Positions 52,881-61,621 of a DNA stretch of 64,000 bases are shown here, piece after piece. The first letter of the stretch is position 1. The number at the start of each line of letters is the position of its first letter. The stretch comes from Prolixibacter sp. NT017. Lineage in GTDB: Bacteria > Bacteroidota > Bacteroidia > Bacteroidales > Prolixibacteraceae. Position numbers and translations under genes: made by a program. Location of the stretch: positions 1,240,001 through 1,304,000 of the forward strand of contig NZ_BLAV01000001.1 of the NCBI RefSeq assembly GCF_009617875.1. The letters run 5' to 3'. The notes beneath the pieces were generated by a model. It was not told the origin of the DNA and did no database searches. It saw only the letters and a list, made by a program, of their open reading frames with translations.

Positions 52881-54083
52881 TTGAAGTTAAATCTTGACAG
52901 ACATATATTAAAGAGGACGTCCCGGGTTATCGGGTTAGGCATTACGTTTCTCACCCGTGATGACTGGCGGTTTTCGGCAATGGAACTGAAGCGGACCAAA
53001 AAGGAGATCGAAATTGTTTCGCAAACCGAAAGTCAACGTGATTGGGATGCCGTTAAAAGCTATTTCAAACCGGATGTCCCGGTGGTGCTGCATCTCGATG
53101 GCGTCGGGATATTAATCAGGGATACTGAGTCCGAAGGCCAGGTTTCGGAGAATGGTAGCTCGTTTCAGTCAGATGATTCGGACTTTATCGTTCGTCGGTA
53201 TGCAAAAGGAGATGGGACCGGAGAGTTGGTATCTATTATGCGAACGGAGCTCTTGCAGACGGTTCTCGATTTTTGCGTAAAAAATGGTGTCAATGTAGTC
53301 GATTTGAAATTTGCGCCGTTTCCTGTGGCAGCAATCATTCCGTTGCTGGCCTCTGTAAGCAGTGAGGTCATCACCGGACGTTGGAAGCTACTCCTGAAGG
53401 ATGGAAAGCTTCATTCGTTCTTGGCCAACAGTGATGAGTCGCGTGTTACATATTCCATAGAAGGAGAGCTGGTATCCTCAAGCGTAATTGCTCTTTTGGC
53501 TGCTTGCCTGCAATTTTTGTCTGGTGATATGGATGATATCCCCTTGCTGGGTAGGCCACGGGAAGAGTACACTTACGGGTATTTGCTGAAAAAGGGAGGC
53601 ATCGTTGTGTTGGGCGTGCTGCTGTTATTCCTGACCGTAAATTACTTTGTTTGGGACAATTTGCGCGGCCGGTATGCCGGATTAAGGATGCAGGTAGCCA
53701 ACAATGAAAATTATCTCACCGAATTGTCCGGACTGGAATCGAAGTTGAAAAAGAAACAATTCTTTGTTGACAAATACATTGGCAACGATGTATCTACCCG
53801 GTTTTCATTTTATGCCGACAGGCTGGCATCGACACTGCCGGGATCGATTCGACTCACCAAAATGGAGCTTCAGCCGTTGATGCAAAAACCGAAAGAGGGG
53901 AAAGCTATTCTTTACCAGGAAAAGACCATTTCCGTGGAGGGAACCTCGAGACATATGACAGCGATTAGCCAGTGGATAAAAAAGATCCGCAGTGAAAACT
54001 GGGTGAAAGAGGTAGAACTGGTGTCGTATTCGGTAGACGAGAAGCACCATACGGGAAATTTTGAACTGGAAATTAAATTTTAA
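52881..54083 (+). CDS. gspL: GspL-like inner-membrane assembly protein
   Basis: 400 aa from TTG 52881, chosen because AGGAAG precedes it by 5-10 bp and it directly follows the gspD stop; the open frame to 52755 overlaps gspD. A cytoplasmic actin-like domain (1-~240, VVLHLDGVGILIRD) is followed by one transmembrane helix (~243-262) and a periplasmic coiled coil plus ferredoxin-like PilN/GspL domain (SIRLTKMELQPL, ISVEGTSRHMTAISQWIKKIR). It would anchor GspE to the inner membrane. Sequence is diverged; the GspL/PilMN assignment rests on architecture and position. Confidence 0.8.
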   Translation: MKLNLDRHILKRTSRVIGLGITFLTRDDWRFSAMELKRTKKEIEIVSQTESQRDWDAVKSYFKPDVPVVLHLDGVGILIRDTESEGQVSENGSSFQSDDSDFIVRRYAKGDGTGELVSIMRTELLQTVLDFCVKNGVNVVDLKFAPFPVAAIIPLLASVSSEVITGRWKLLLKDGKLHSFLANSDESRVTYSIEGELVSSSVIALLAACLQFLSGDMDDIPLLGRPREEYTYGYLLKKGGIVVLGVLLLFLTVNYFVWDNLRGRYAGLRMQVANNENYLTELSGLESKLKKKQFFVDKYIGNDVSTRFSFYADRLASTLPGSIRLTKMELQPLMQKPKEGKAILYQEKTISVEGTSRHMTAISQWIKKIRSENWVKEVELVSYSVDEKHHTGNFELEIKF

Positions 54084-54086
54084 GCT

Positions 54087-54647
54087 ATGCTGAGCAACTG
54101 GACCAATAAACGGAAATTCATAGTGGCACTGATCGGCCTGGTCATTTTTGCCTGGCTGGCTTACCGGTTGACATTTGCGAAAACATTTGCCCTGTTGCAT
54201 GAATACCGGACATTGAAGAGCCAGCAGGTGCAATTAAAAGACATGGCCACACGGGTTCCTGAACTCAAGGCTCATCTCGAAAGACTCAACAACATGTTTG
54301 GAGAGGCCAACAGTGAGGATTTCTCGGTTCTCGTGATGGATGAACTGAACGAATTGTGCAGCAAATCAGGCATTGTTCTGAAGGATATTCCTCAAAAACA
54401 TGTCTTTGATGGCGATGGTATTCGGATCGAAACCATCGATGTGAATTTTCAGGGAGCATTTAAAAAGCAACTGGCTGTGATTTCGAATATGGAAAATAAT
54501 GATCATCAGGCTAAGATTCGCTCAGTACAGTTTCAATTGGAAGTCGATAAAAGAACCAACCGGAAACGGTTGCTTGGAACCATTTTTTTGCAATCTATTC
54601 AACTTGTAGAATCAATATCTAACGAGGAACCTCATGAAAACAAATAG
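54087..54647 (+). CDS. gspM: GspM/PilO-like inner-membrane protein
   Basis: 186 aa. A single transmembrane helix (~residues 11-30), a coiled coil (~30-75, YRTLKSQQVQLKDMATRVPELKAHLERLNN) and a periplasmic ferredoxin-like fold. This is the PilO/GspM architecture that dimerises with GspL/PilN. It starts 3 bp after the gspL stop. Confidence 0.82.
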   Translation: MLSNWTNKRKFIVALIGLVIFAWLAYRLTFAKTFALLHEYRTLKSQQVQLKDMATRVPELKAHLERLNNMFGEANSEDFSVLVMDELNELCSKSGIVLKDIPQKHVFDGDGIRIETIDVNFQGAFKKQLAVISNMENNDHQAKIRSVQFQLEVDKRTNRKRLLGTIFLQSIQLVESISNEEPHENK

Positions 54648-55590
54648 AATTCTGAATACTATCCTGGGAATGACATTGTTGGTTGCGATGGCAGGATGCG
54701 ATTCCTTTTTCGAGGACGATATTTCTAACCGTACGGTCGAACTAGTCTCTCCGGCCGATCAGGTCGAAACCGATATTCTTACGCAGACTTTTTATTGGGA
54801 TGTGGTCAAAGGAGCCTCATCGTACCGATTACAGATCGTCACTCCATCATTTGCCAACGCAGAGAATTTAGTACTCGATACCCTGGTAACGGATAATAAA
54901 TACACGTATAGTTTATTCCCGGCAGAATTTGAATGGCGGGTCAGAGCAGAGAATAGTGTGTATCAGTCCGGATGGTCCTCTTCACATTTAACGATTTACA
55001 GCAGTGACGATTTGACCCGGCAAAAAGTGCAGCTCGTATCGCCGCACGATGCAAAGATTACCAACAGTACTGACATATCTTTTGTGTGGGATGCCTTGTA
55101 CAATGCCGATAATTACCAAATTGCCATATACAAAGGCTCCTGGGAAGGAGAGACGGTCGTAGCGCCAGTCAGCGTTGATGGAACCAGCTATGAAGGAACA
55201 TTGTCGGAAGGCACGTTCTTTTGGGGCGTGCAGGCTCAGAATCAGACCTCGGAAACTTCCTACACCATTCAGTCGATGGTGATCGATCAAACGCCGCCCA
55301 ACGTTCCGGTATTGACCTCTCCGGAGAATAATGCTACGGTTGCTTCCACGTCGGTTCAGTTTGCATGGAACAGCAGTGATTCGGGTAGCGGCATTGCACA
55401 GGATACGGTAAAGGTTTATTCCGATAAGAATTTGTCGACACTGGTGGATGCGGTTGCTTCATCCGACCAACAGGCACAAATTACTTTAGCAGATCGGACG
55501 ACCTACTACTGGACTGTTCTTTCAGTCGATAAGGCGGGGAATGTAGGAGCCCGGGCTAGCGTCGATACGCTCACCGTTCGGGTCAACTAA
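54634..55590 (+). CDS. Lipoprotein with three FN3/Ig-like domains
   Basis: 318 aa. Lipobox VAMAGC (Cys22). Three repeats of ~95 residues (about 33-125, 130-220, 225-318), each starting with a VxLVSPxD/LTSPEN motif and containing F.W......Y.. and FxW..QA.N strands, typical of fibronectin III-like folds. Overlaps gspM by 14 bp, so it is part of the secretion operon. It could be a secretin pilotin, a surface adhesin or a docking protein for secreted cargo; no such protein belongs to the classic T2SS. Confidence 0.82.
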   Translation: MKTNRILNTILGMTLLVAMAGCDSFFEDDISNRTVELVSPADQVETDILTQTFYWDVVKGASSYRLQIVTPSFANAENLVLDTLVTDNKYTYSLFPAEFEWRVRAENSVYQSGWSSSHLTIYSSDDLTRQKVQLVSPHDAKITNSTDISFVWDALYNADNYQIAIYKGSWEGETVVAPVSVDGTSYEGTLSEGTFFWGVQAQNQTSETSYTIQSMVIDQTPPNVPVLTSPENNATVASTSVQFAWNSSDSGSGIAQDTVKVYSDKNLSTLVDAVASSDQQAQITLADRTTYYWTVLSVDKAGNVGARASVDTLTVRVN

Positions 55591-55613
55591 TCGTATGAAA
55601 TAACCTGACTGCT

Positions 55614-56093
55614 ATGTTGAAGAATAAGAAACTGATCTATCTTTTGTTGCCGTTGGTCCTGCTCATCTGGGGATTGATATTTTACCGTATTTATACGAAC
55701 CTGCATGGGAAACAGGTCAACTCCTCTTTCAGAAAGCAGGTGACGAAAGAAATCGATGTATCCAATAACGAAGAGAAGCCTAAGCTGTCTCTGAATTATC
55801 CCGATCCGTTTTTAAAAAGTGCTTCAGGCGGGAGAGTGAAAACGAAAGTGAGTCATCAGCCTACCGATGAGCATTCCCAACCGGTTAACTGGCCCGTGAT
55901 TACCTACCGGGGAATGGTAAGGAGTGAGAAGCAAAAGGCGAAGGTCATGGGGTTTCTTCGCGTCGGGACCAAAGATATGTTGGTGCATAAGGGAGATGTA
56001 GCGCATGAACTGACTGTGATCCGCATTGCGAAAGATTCTATTCAGCTGGAAAACCAGGGTAAAAAGAGATGGTTCCGGGTGCGTGAAAAATAG
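55614..56093 (+). CDS. gspC: GspC/PilP-like connector
   Basis: 159 aa. N-terminal transmembrane helix (~residues 8-27), a linker with NYPDPF (the pattern at the start of PilP/GspC HR domains), and a small beta domain (ITYRGMVRSEKQKAKVMGFLRVGTKDMLVHKGD...LTVIRIAKDSIQLENQGKKRWFRV) matching the HR domain that binds the secretin N0 domain. It links inner and outer membrane parts. No PDZ domain, which is common in short GspC/PilP variants. Confidence 0.85.
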   Translation: MLKNKKLIYLLLPLVLLIWGLIFYRIYTNLHGKQVNSSFRKQVTKEIDVSNNEEKPKLSLNYPDPFLKSASGGRVKTKVSHQPTDEHSQPVNWPVITYRGMVRSEKQKAKVMGFLRVGTKDMLVHKGDVAHELTVIRIAKDSIQLENQGKKRWFRVREK

Positions 56094-56170
56094 AGTGTTA
56101 ATGAAGTAAAAGATATAATGAAATATCCGAATATGTGCCATTCCGAACTTAATGTAAGAAACGAGGCAAA

Positions 56171-56285
56171 AAATGGTCAATATTCATTCGTGTTAGAGAT
56201 ACGACTCACCCCACCGCCCTGGTTTCGGGCGGTCTCCCCTCTCTACTGGTAGAGAAGGGACGGGGGAGAGTAGAGTTAATTTCAG
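56171..56285 (+). repeat. 115-bp repeat S, copy 1
   Basis: Aligns without gaps to 59212-59326 (offset 3041). The core is a palindrome: GGGCGGTCTCCC, CTCTCTAC...GTAGAGA, then GGGGGAGAGTAG. No coding capacity. It looks like a small non-autonomous mobile repeat (REP/MITE-like). Confidence 0.8.
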
Positions 56286-56337
56286 ATTTTATGACTATAG
56301 GTAATTAACTGGATTTATCATAAAAGATATTTGTCAA

Positions 56338-56913
56338 ATGAGAAATTTAGCGGTTGTTTTTTTTCTGGTTTTATGGTTCACGTCATGCCGGTCAACTTCC
56401 GATGTCCCGGAAATCACTCATCGGAAAATCAGTGTGGTATCGGGCAATGGTACGGTGGAAGCGAATATTCTGATTGAGCGAAATAAAAAAGCAGCAAAAG
56501 GAGATCCGGCCAAAATGTACGCTGGGTATTACCTGAGCGGAATTCACTATACACAGGGAATGGTCGTTGGGCATCCGCTGGACGGTTTATACCAGAAGTT
56601 TGATGGAGATAACCAGCTAATGATTTCCGGAAAATACAAAGATGGCTTGAAAGATGGTTTGTGGCGGAAATGGGATAAGGCAGGTAAGTTGACAGAATCT
56701 TCAACCTATCGGAAGGGAATACTGGATGGAGAGCGCCGGATTTATTTCCATGGACAGCCGGCAAGTATCGAGCAATATAAAAAAGGTGAACTGGATGGGA
56801 AACAAATCACATTTGTCAGTAACGACTCCGTCCGGGTGGAGCGGTACCGCAATGGAGAGAAGATAGCGAAAAAGCATTTGTTTCATCGACTGTTTCATTC
56901 CTCTAAAAAATGA
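56338..56913 (+). CDS. MORN-repeat (YwqK-type) lipoprotein
   Basis: 191 aa. Lipoprotein signal LWFTSC (Cys17). The C-terminal half has MORN/YwqK repeats with period ~20-23: GLYQKFDGDNQLMISGKYKDG, GLWRKWDKAGKLTESSTYRKG, GERRIYFHGQPASIEQYKKG, GKQITFVSND. Such repeats form extended beta-sheets and mediate protein or lipid contacts. It lies inside the secretion operon and is not a known T2SS part. It could have been inserted with the flanking repeats (S copy 1 upstream, R copy 1 downstream). Confidence 0.82.
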   Translation: MRNLAVVFFLVLWFTSCRSTSDVPEITHRKISVVSGNGTVEANILIERNKKAAKGDPAKMYAGYYLSGIHYTQGMVVGHPLDGLYQKFDGDNQLMISGKYKDGLKDGLWRKWDKAGKLTESSTYRKGILDGERRIYFHGQPASIEQYKKGELDGKQITFVSNDSVRVERYRNGEKIAKKHLFHRLFHSSKK

Positions 56914-56990
56914 ATAACCGTATAGAATCATTTTTCAGGTTTCGGATTCAACTATCAATTCGTTTACCCCGACCCTAAAGGACTAGTCCT

Positions 56991-57042
56991 GAAAAATCAA
57001 GTTTTCCCTTTAGGGATTCAGGGTAAAAAAGCTTGATTTTTC
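56991..57042. repeat. Palindromic repeat R, copy 1
   Basis: Terminal inverted arms GAAAAATCAAG / CTTGATTTTTC enclose CCCTTTAGGG and a CAGGGTAAAA segment. Related copies at 61038-61090 and 61905-61954. Located 65 bp upstream of the gspK-like gene. Confidence 0.75.
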
Positions 57043-57106
57043 TTGGTTTAGTGAGTTTCGCATAACGGATTCATTAAATATGAAAAATATCTAGGTAAAT
57101 GCTTAA

Positions 57107-58405
57107 ATGAAAATACTGTTTTCAACATATCGGGATAAGCCATTTAGGAAGAGACCGGGATATGGGTTGAAAGGCGGTGCGCTATATTTTGCCATTTTGG
57201 TCCTCCTGTTGCTGAGTGTTCTGTCCTCATTCTTTATTCTTCTGGAACGGTTGTGGAATGAAGAGGATGTTCAGTATATCAAAAATGTGGAACTGAATGA
57301 TCGAATTGAGTCAGCGGCAGAGTGGTTGCATGCCGATCCTTCCCTTGTTCGGCCAGAAGAAACCAAAGAGCTTACCCTTTTTGAAGACAGTGTATTTGTT
57401 GAGATAGGGGTACGCCCCTGGGGAATGCTCCGGATAGCGAATTATCGCACTCAATGGCACCGGATGGAGAAGGAATACACCGAGTTGTTGGCAGCTGAAG
57501 ATGAACCATCTTACGCCCTGTATTTGACGGATCAGAATAAATATTTATCGCTGGTTGGACAGAGTTCATTGATGGGTAAATGTCAACTGCCCCATCTGGG
57601 AATACGGAGTGGAAACATCAGGGGGAGGACGTTTGAAGGGGAAAAACTGGTAGACGGAAATGTCTCTCCCAGTGATACCCGGCTGCCGGCTCTTTCAGAA
57701 CATTTTCAGGATTTTGCGGCTGCCTACCTGAATGGCGACTTCACAAAGCAGGACAGTGTGATAGCGCTTAGCAAGGTCGAAAGAAATGGCCTGCATCAGT
57801 TTTCGTTTCATCATAAGACTTGTGTGATAAATTGCGGAGGTTCTGCTTACCTGGATAATGTTCAGCTGGAAGGAAATGCTGTTGTATTGGCAAGGGATAC
57901 CCTTGTTGTATCTCCGGGTGCCCAATTGGAGAATACCATCCTGATAGCCCGGGTGATTCGGGTGGAGGATAAGGTGACAGGGCGTTTTCAGGCTTTTGCC
58001 ACAAAAGAGATTACGATTGGGAAGGATTGCCGGCTGAACTACCCCTCTTTTCTGGTTTGCCTGAATAACCGGACGCCCGGGAAGATAACATTTGGGAAAA
58101 AAAGTACCGTCATCGGCGGCATAGCGTTGAACGGCAAAAATGAGGAGCACAAGAACAATTTGCTGTTTTTGGATGAAGACGATCACCTGGCCGGAACGGT
58201 CTATGTGAATGGTGATGTCCATTTTACCGGCCGTATCGACGGTCGGTTATACTGCAACCGGTTTGTCATTGATACGCCCCGGGCTTTTTACGAGAATATC
58301 ATTGTCGATGGCATCATCGATAATACCAGTACACCTGCTTTATTTGGCTCTTTCTCTGTTTCCGATCAACCATTTCAACTAAAACAGGTAGCGATATGCC
58401 AGTAA
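57107..58405 (+). CDS. GspK/PilX-like minor pseudopilin with beta-helix-like C-terminus
   Basis: 432 aa. A basic N-terminus and LKGG|ALYFAILVLLLLSVLSSFF resemble a minor pseudopilin of the GspK/PilX group, without the +5 glutamate, as in GspK. The second half (~230-400) is repetitive beta structure (CVINCGGSAYLDNVQLEGNAVVLARDTLVVSPGAQ..., TFGKKSTVIGGIALNG, GTVYVNGDVHFTGRIDG), similar to bactofilin-type beta-helices. Unknown precise role; probably at the pseudopilus tip. Overlaps the GspI-like gene by 10 bp. Confidence 0.72.
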   Translation: MKILFSTYRDKPFRKRPGYGLKGGALYFAILVLLLLSVLSSFFILLERLWNEEDVQYIKNVELNDRIESAAEWLHADPSLVRPEETKELTLFEDSVFVEIGVRPWGMLRIANYRTQWHRMEKEYTELLAAEDEPSYALYLTDQNKYLSLVGQSSLMGKCQLPHLGIRSGNIRGRTFEGEKLVDGNVSPSDTRLPALSEHFQDFAAAYLNGDFTKQDSVIALSKVERNGLHQFSFHHKTCVINCGGSAYLDNVQLEGNAVVLARDTLVVSPGAQLENTILIARVIRVEDKVTGRFQAFATKEITIGKDCRLNYPSFLVCLNNRTPGKITFGKKSTVIGGIALNGKNEEHKNNLLFLDEDDHLAGTVYVNGDVHFTGRIDGRLYCNRFVIDTPRAFYENIIVDGIIDNTSTPALFGSFSVSDQPFQLKQVAICQ

Positions 58406-58776
58406 AACGTTTACATACACTCCGGGGAAGTACCATGATTGAAGTGGTGGTCGGATTTTTTCTCATCTCTCTGGCCGTCGGGTTGACAACCGTGCTGTTT
58501 AACCAGGTCATGAACAGTTCCGTGCTGTACTCCCGGCACCGGGCTTATCTGGCTGTCAACAACCTGGTAGAAAAACAACAGGAACAGAACACCTATGAAG
58601 CGGTATCGGAAGAGTATGGCGATTTGGTAATCGAAGTAACATTGACTCCATTCGGTGAGAAGAAAAAGCTATACATCGTTACTTACCAGGCGATACAAAA
58701 AGAGAAGAAGGAAGTACTGTATAAGCGGCAACTGCTGAAACAGATAAAACCGAACGATCATGAAACAACAGAATAG
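58396..58776 (+). CDS. Minor pseudopilin (GspI-like)
   Basis: 126 aa. Prepilin leader LHTLRG|STMIEVVVGFFLI with Glu at +5 (Gly11/Ser12/Glu16), then a short globular domain (GDLVIEVTLTPFGEKKKLYIVTYQA). The size and short leader suit GspI/GspH. Its stop (58774-58776) lies inside repeat T copy 1. The ATG at 58760, 14 bp before the stop, may be the original start of the next gene. Confidence 0.82.
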   Translation: MPVKRLHTLRGSTMIEVVVGFFLISLAVGLTTVLFNQVMNSSVLYSRHRAYLAVNNLVEKQQEQNTYEAVSEEYGDLVIEVTLTPFGEKKKLYIVTYQAIQKEKKEVLYKRQLLKQIKPNDHETTE

Positions 58777-58943
58777 GTATATAAGGTATGCATGCTTTCG
58801 GGGATCAGTTTACCACAGAGTTCACTAAGACGGTTCACAAAGTGCACAAAGTACTTAGTGGTCTTTGTGTTTTCTTTGTGAACCTTGTGGTATAAGTTCT
58901 GCTCATGGCATCCGTTGTTATCACATGAATGGTGCTTTATCGG
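58760..58943 (+). repeat. ~185-bp direct repeat T, copy 1
   Basis: Repeated at 58998-59180, ~239 bp away. Core: GTTCACAAAGTGCACAAAG, then TACTTAGTGGTCTTTG and TTTTCTTTGTG, an imperfect inverted repeat of the CACAAAG/CTTTGTG kind. Both copies begin with a start-like segment (ATGAAACAACAGAATAGG / ATGATACAACCGAATAGA). Confidence 0.8.
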
Positions 58944-58997
58944 TCTATTACCAAATAAAGATGCGACAATTGTGTCAACTGAAAAAAACAAACAGTG

Positions 58998-59180
58998 ATG
59001 ATACAACCGAATAGATATAATAATGTATGCATGCTTTTGGGGACTCTGTTTACCAGGAAGTTCACTGATCTGGTTCACAAAGTGCACAAAGTACTTAGTG
59101 GTCTTTGAGTTTTCTTTGTGAGCCTCGTGGTGTAAGTTCTGCCCATGGCATCTGTCGTTATTACCTAATGGTGCTTTCGG
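58998..59180 (+). repeat. ~185-bp direct repeat T, copy 2
   Basis: The second copy, matching 58760-58943 with scattered substitutions and small indels. Ends GGTGCTTTCGG, where copy 1 has GGTGCTTTATCGG. Confidence 0.8.
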
Positions 59181-59211
59181 GGATACGAAATGAACGAAAG
59201 AAAGAGGTAAG

Positions 59212-59326
59212 AAATGGTCAGGATTCATTTATATAGTAAATCAGATTCACACGATCGCCATTATTTCGGGCGGTCTCCCTTCTCTACGTGTAGAGAGGGG
59301 CCGGGGGAGAGTAGCGTCAAATTCAG
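59212..59326 (+). repeat. 115-bp repeat S, copy 2 (inside gspJ-like frame)
   Basis: Matches 56171-56285. It supplies the ATG (59214) and the first ~38 codons of the open gspJ-like frame, so the predicted leader is repeat-derived. Confidence 0.8.
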
Positions 59327-59828
59327 GGATGGAGATTCAGGCAATCAAACGAATATCTATAGAAGACTAAAAGGATTTACCCTGATGGAGCAGATCATCG
59401 CCATCGCGCTGACCAGCCTTCTGTTGCTGATAGGTTTCACGGCCGTGATGAATTTCAACCGGCTTTTCCGGCAAATTCGGTTAAATGCCGGTGAGGATCG
59501 AAGAGTGCTGCTTCTGGAAACCCAACTTACAAACGACTGGCGTACGAGCAACGAGGCCTGGTGGGATGAGCAGTTAACCTTAAAAAAAGCTTTCAGCACG
59601 ATTACTTATCAATTCGAACCCGAATACATTATCAGAAGCTACGGTGCCCATGTCGATACATTCCGGTTAAGCAGCCGTGAATTGAACATCGGAGAAGTGA
59701 CCGGAACAAAGGGACTGGTTCGCATCCTATCCTTCCAGGTACCTACTACCAACGAGCAATATACCATTCAACTAAGCAAAGATTATCCGCAATTTAAACA
59801 ATGGGAGGCAAGAGGTTATGGCGATTAA
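59214..59828 (+). CDS. Minor pseudopilin (GspJ-like) with displaced start
   Basis: 204 aa as an open frame. The prepilin motif RRLKG|FTLMEQIIAIALTSLLLLIG lies at residues 50-74 (Gly54/Phe55, Glu59 at +5), leaving a 54-residue leader, far longer than the usual 6-25. Residues 1-~38 come from repeat S. The DNA just upstream of the motif (59343-59362, CAAACGAATATCTATAGAAG) resembles the start-like segment at 58764-58783, so the ancestral ATG is probably 58760, separated by inserted repeats T and S. AAAGAGG at 59200-59206 could now serve ATG 59214. Ends 11 bp into gspF. Confidence 0.75.
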   Translation: MVRIHLYSKSDSHDRHYFGRSPFSTCREGPGESSVKFRDGDSGNQTNIYRRLKGFTLMEQIIAIALTSLLLLIGFTAVMNFNRLFRQIRLNAGEDRRVLLLETQLTNDWRTSNEAWWDEQLTLKKAFSTITYQFEPEYIIRSYGAHVDTFRLSSRELNIGEVTGTKGLVRILSFQVPTTNEQYTIQLSKDYPQFKQWEARGYGD

Positions 59829-60978
59829 ACTTTCCAGTATCGAATCAGGGAAGCCTGTTTCCAAACAAGGAACCCGTCAGGCCAACAGGCAAAAGGGAGC
59901 TGATATTTCGTTGCTAAAGCAATACTTCACAACGAAAGGACACTTGCTGAAAGACAGGAAGAAGGAGGAGTTTTATGCCGAGATATTTTTACTTCTCCAG
60001 GCGGGTCTGGATTTGAAGAGCGCCATTGAGTTGTTTTCCTCCCAGGAGAGCAATGTCAGGTTGAAAGCGGTATTTACCGATATCGGGAACAAGCTCATCA
60101 AAGGGAGTTCCTTCTCGGATGCCCTGGAACAAACCGGACAGTTTTCGCTGTATGAATATTATAGCGTGAAAATCGGGGAGGAGAGTGGGAAACTGCCGGA
60201 AGTGGTCAGGGAACTGGGACACTATTACGAGCGGAAAATCAAACTACAGAAACAGGTTTTCGGGGCGCTCTCGTACCCGTTCATTATCCTCATTACGGCG
60301 GTTATTGTGGTTATTTTCATGATGAACTTCATTGTCCCGTTGTTTGCCGATGCCTTCAAGCGCTTCAATTCAGACTTACCCGCCTTTACACAGTCGGTAA
60401 TTGATATTTCGAACGGGTTGCGAAGCTACTGGTGGCTCATTCTTCTCGTATTCATTTCCATCGGCGTCACCGTTTTCTTTATCCGGCAAAACAAAAAGGT
60501 ACTTCGAACCCTTAGCTCCCTGGTGATTCACGTGCCGGTTGTGGGCCCGTTGCTGTTAAAAATCTATCTGGCACGCTTTTGTCAGTTCATGTCGCTCATG
60601 ACCTCGGCCAAAACGCCGTTAATCACGGCACTGGATATGGTGGGGAAGATGGTGGGATTTTTACCGTTGGAAGAAATTCTTGTTTCAGTCAGAAGCCAGA
60701 TTTACAAGGGAATGTTGCTCAATGAAGCCCTGGCATCGTATTCGCTTTTCGATGAACGGATGGTGGCATTGCTTAAAGTGGGGGAAGAGACCAATAACCT
60801 GGATGTCATTTTCCGGAAGTTGCATAGTCAGTATTCCGAAGATATCGATCACTATACCCAGTTGATGAGTTCACTCCTGGAACCGTTGATGATTGTTTTT
60901 GTGGGAGGATTGGTGGCACTTATCCTGGTAGCGATGTACCTGCCTATGTTCAAAATCGGAAATACCATGATTGGGTAG
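59818..60978 (+). CDS. gspF: Inner-membrane platform protein (GspF/PilC)
   Basis: 386 aa with two T2SSF domains: residues ~50-170 (FYAEIFLLLQAGLDLKSAIELF, KLPEVVRELGHYYERKI) and ~255-375 (FCQFMSLMTSAKTPLITALDMV, LKVGEETNNLDVIFRKLHSQY). Three transmembrane helices at ~165-190, ~208-228 and ~360-380. It couples the GspE ATPase to the pseudopilus. Last recognisable gene of the operon. Confidence 0.95.
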   Translation: MAIKLSSIESGKPVSKQGTRQANRQKGADISLLKQYFTTKGHLLKDRKKEEFYAEIFLLLQAGLDLKSAIELFSSQESNVRLKAVFTDIGNKLIKGSSFSDALEQTGQFSLYEYYSVKIGEESGKLPEVVRELGHYYERKIKLQKQVFGALSYPFIILITAVIVVIFMMNFIVPLFADAFKRFNSDLPAFTQSVIDISNGLRSYWWLILLVFISIGVTVFFIRQNKKVLRTLSSLVIHVPVVGPLLLKIYLARFCQFMSLMTSAKTPLITALDMVGKMVGFLPLEEILVSVRSQIYKGMLLNEALASYSLFDERMVALLKVGEETNNLDVIFRKLHSQYSEDIDHYTQLMSSLLEPLMIVFVGGLVALILVAMYLPMFKIGNTMIG

Positions 60979-61037
60979 TTTGTGAATGTGGAGGGTGTTT
61001 TATTCAATCGTGCATCCGGGGTACGGAAGAGAAGACA

Positions 61038-61090
61038 GAAAAATGAAGCTTTACCCTTTAGGGATACAGGGTGAAAAAACTTGATTTTTC
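61038..61090. repeat. Palindromic repeat R, copy 2
   Basis: Arms GAAAAATGAAG and CTTGATTTTTC, core CCCTTTAGGG followed by ATACAGGGT. Same orientation as copy 1 (56991-57042). Confidence 0.75.
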
Positions 61091-61218
61091 TGATACGAAA
61101 TGAGTATGCTAAGAAACACCTTATGTCGAATATGGCCAATAAGATTCAGAAAAATAGGGAGATAGAAATAGTGAATGACGATTGTGTAAATTTTGTTATA
61201 AATTAATTGGAAAAAAAG

Positions 61219-61248
61219 GGTAACCAAAAGGCAATTTTCGGTATAAAG
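61219..61248 (+). promoter_or_regulatory. Bipartite motif, copy B
   Basis: GGTAACCA, 14 nt, GTATAAAG. Begins the 84-bp block that aligns ungapped to 39607-39690. Confidence 0.5.
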
Positions 61249-61530
61249 AACTGTAATATGTTAATGGTCAAGCCTACCTTGCTGCTTTTACCTGCCGTAA
61301 ACATATTCGAAGAACCAATTATTTAACCTTTTTGATAAAAAGCCGGACAGATGAAAAAAAAATTGCAGCAACTGTTTCCATAAGTGATTGCGAATCAACG
61401 GTCATGAATATCCTTTTCATCGAGGATGAAGGCGTTATGTTTGGCATTTCATTGCCGGTGTATCCGGGGGTGAGTACGCTAATCAGTATTATTTAGAGGT
61501 CCTTTGTTTGAAAGATGAAGGAAAGAGCTA

Positions 61531-61621
61531 TAAAAGCCCCCCGGAAAACCGGAGGGCCAACCTTTAATTTATTCACCGGGAATTGCAGTTCCCGCTAAAC
61601 CTCAAAGATATGAAAAAGTAA
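61531..61621 (+). ncRNA. Conserved twin-hairpin leader with 3-codon ORF, copy B
   Basis: Hairpin 1 at 61537-61556 (CCCCCCGG/CCGGAGGG, one mismatch), hairpin 2 at 61577-61594 (CGGGAA/TTCCCG, loop TTGCAG against TTGCCG in copy A), CTCAAAGAT, then ATG AAA AAG TAA at 61610-61621. Lies 402 bp upstream of the HU-like gene. Confidence 0.5.

Noticed and set aside
39346..61621. 39.6-kb and 61.2-kb leaders as ends of a mobile island
   Set aside because: No integrase, transposase, tRNA or target duplication accompanies them; a duplicated regulatory leader fits the data better.
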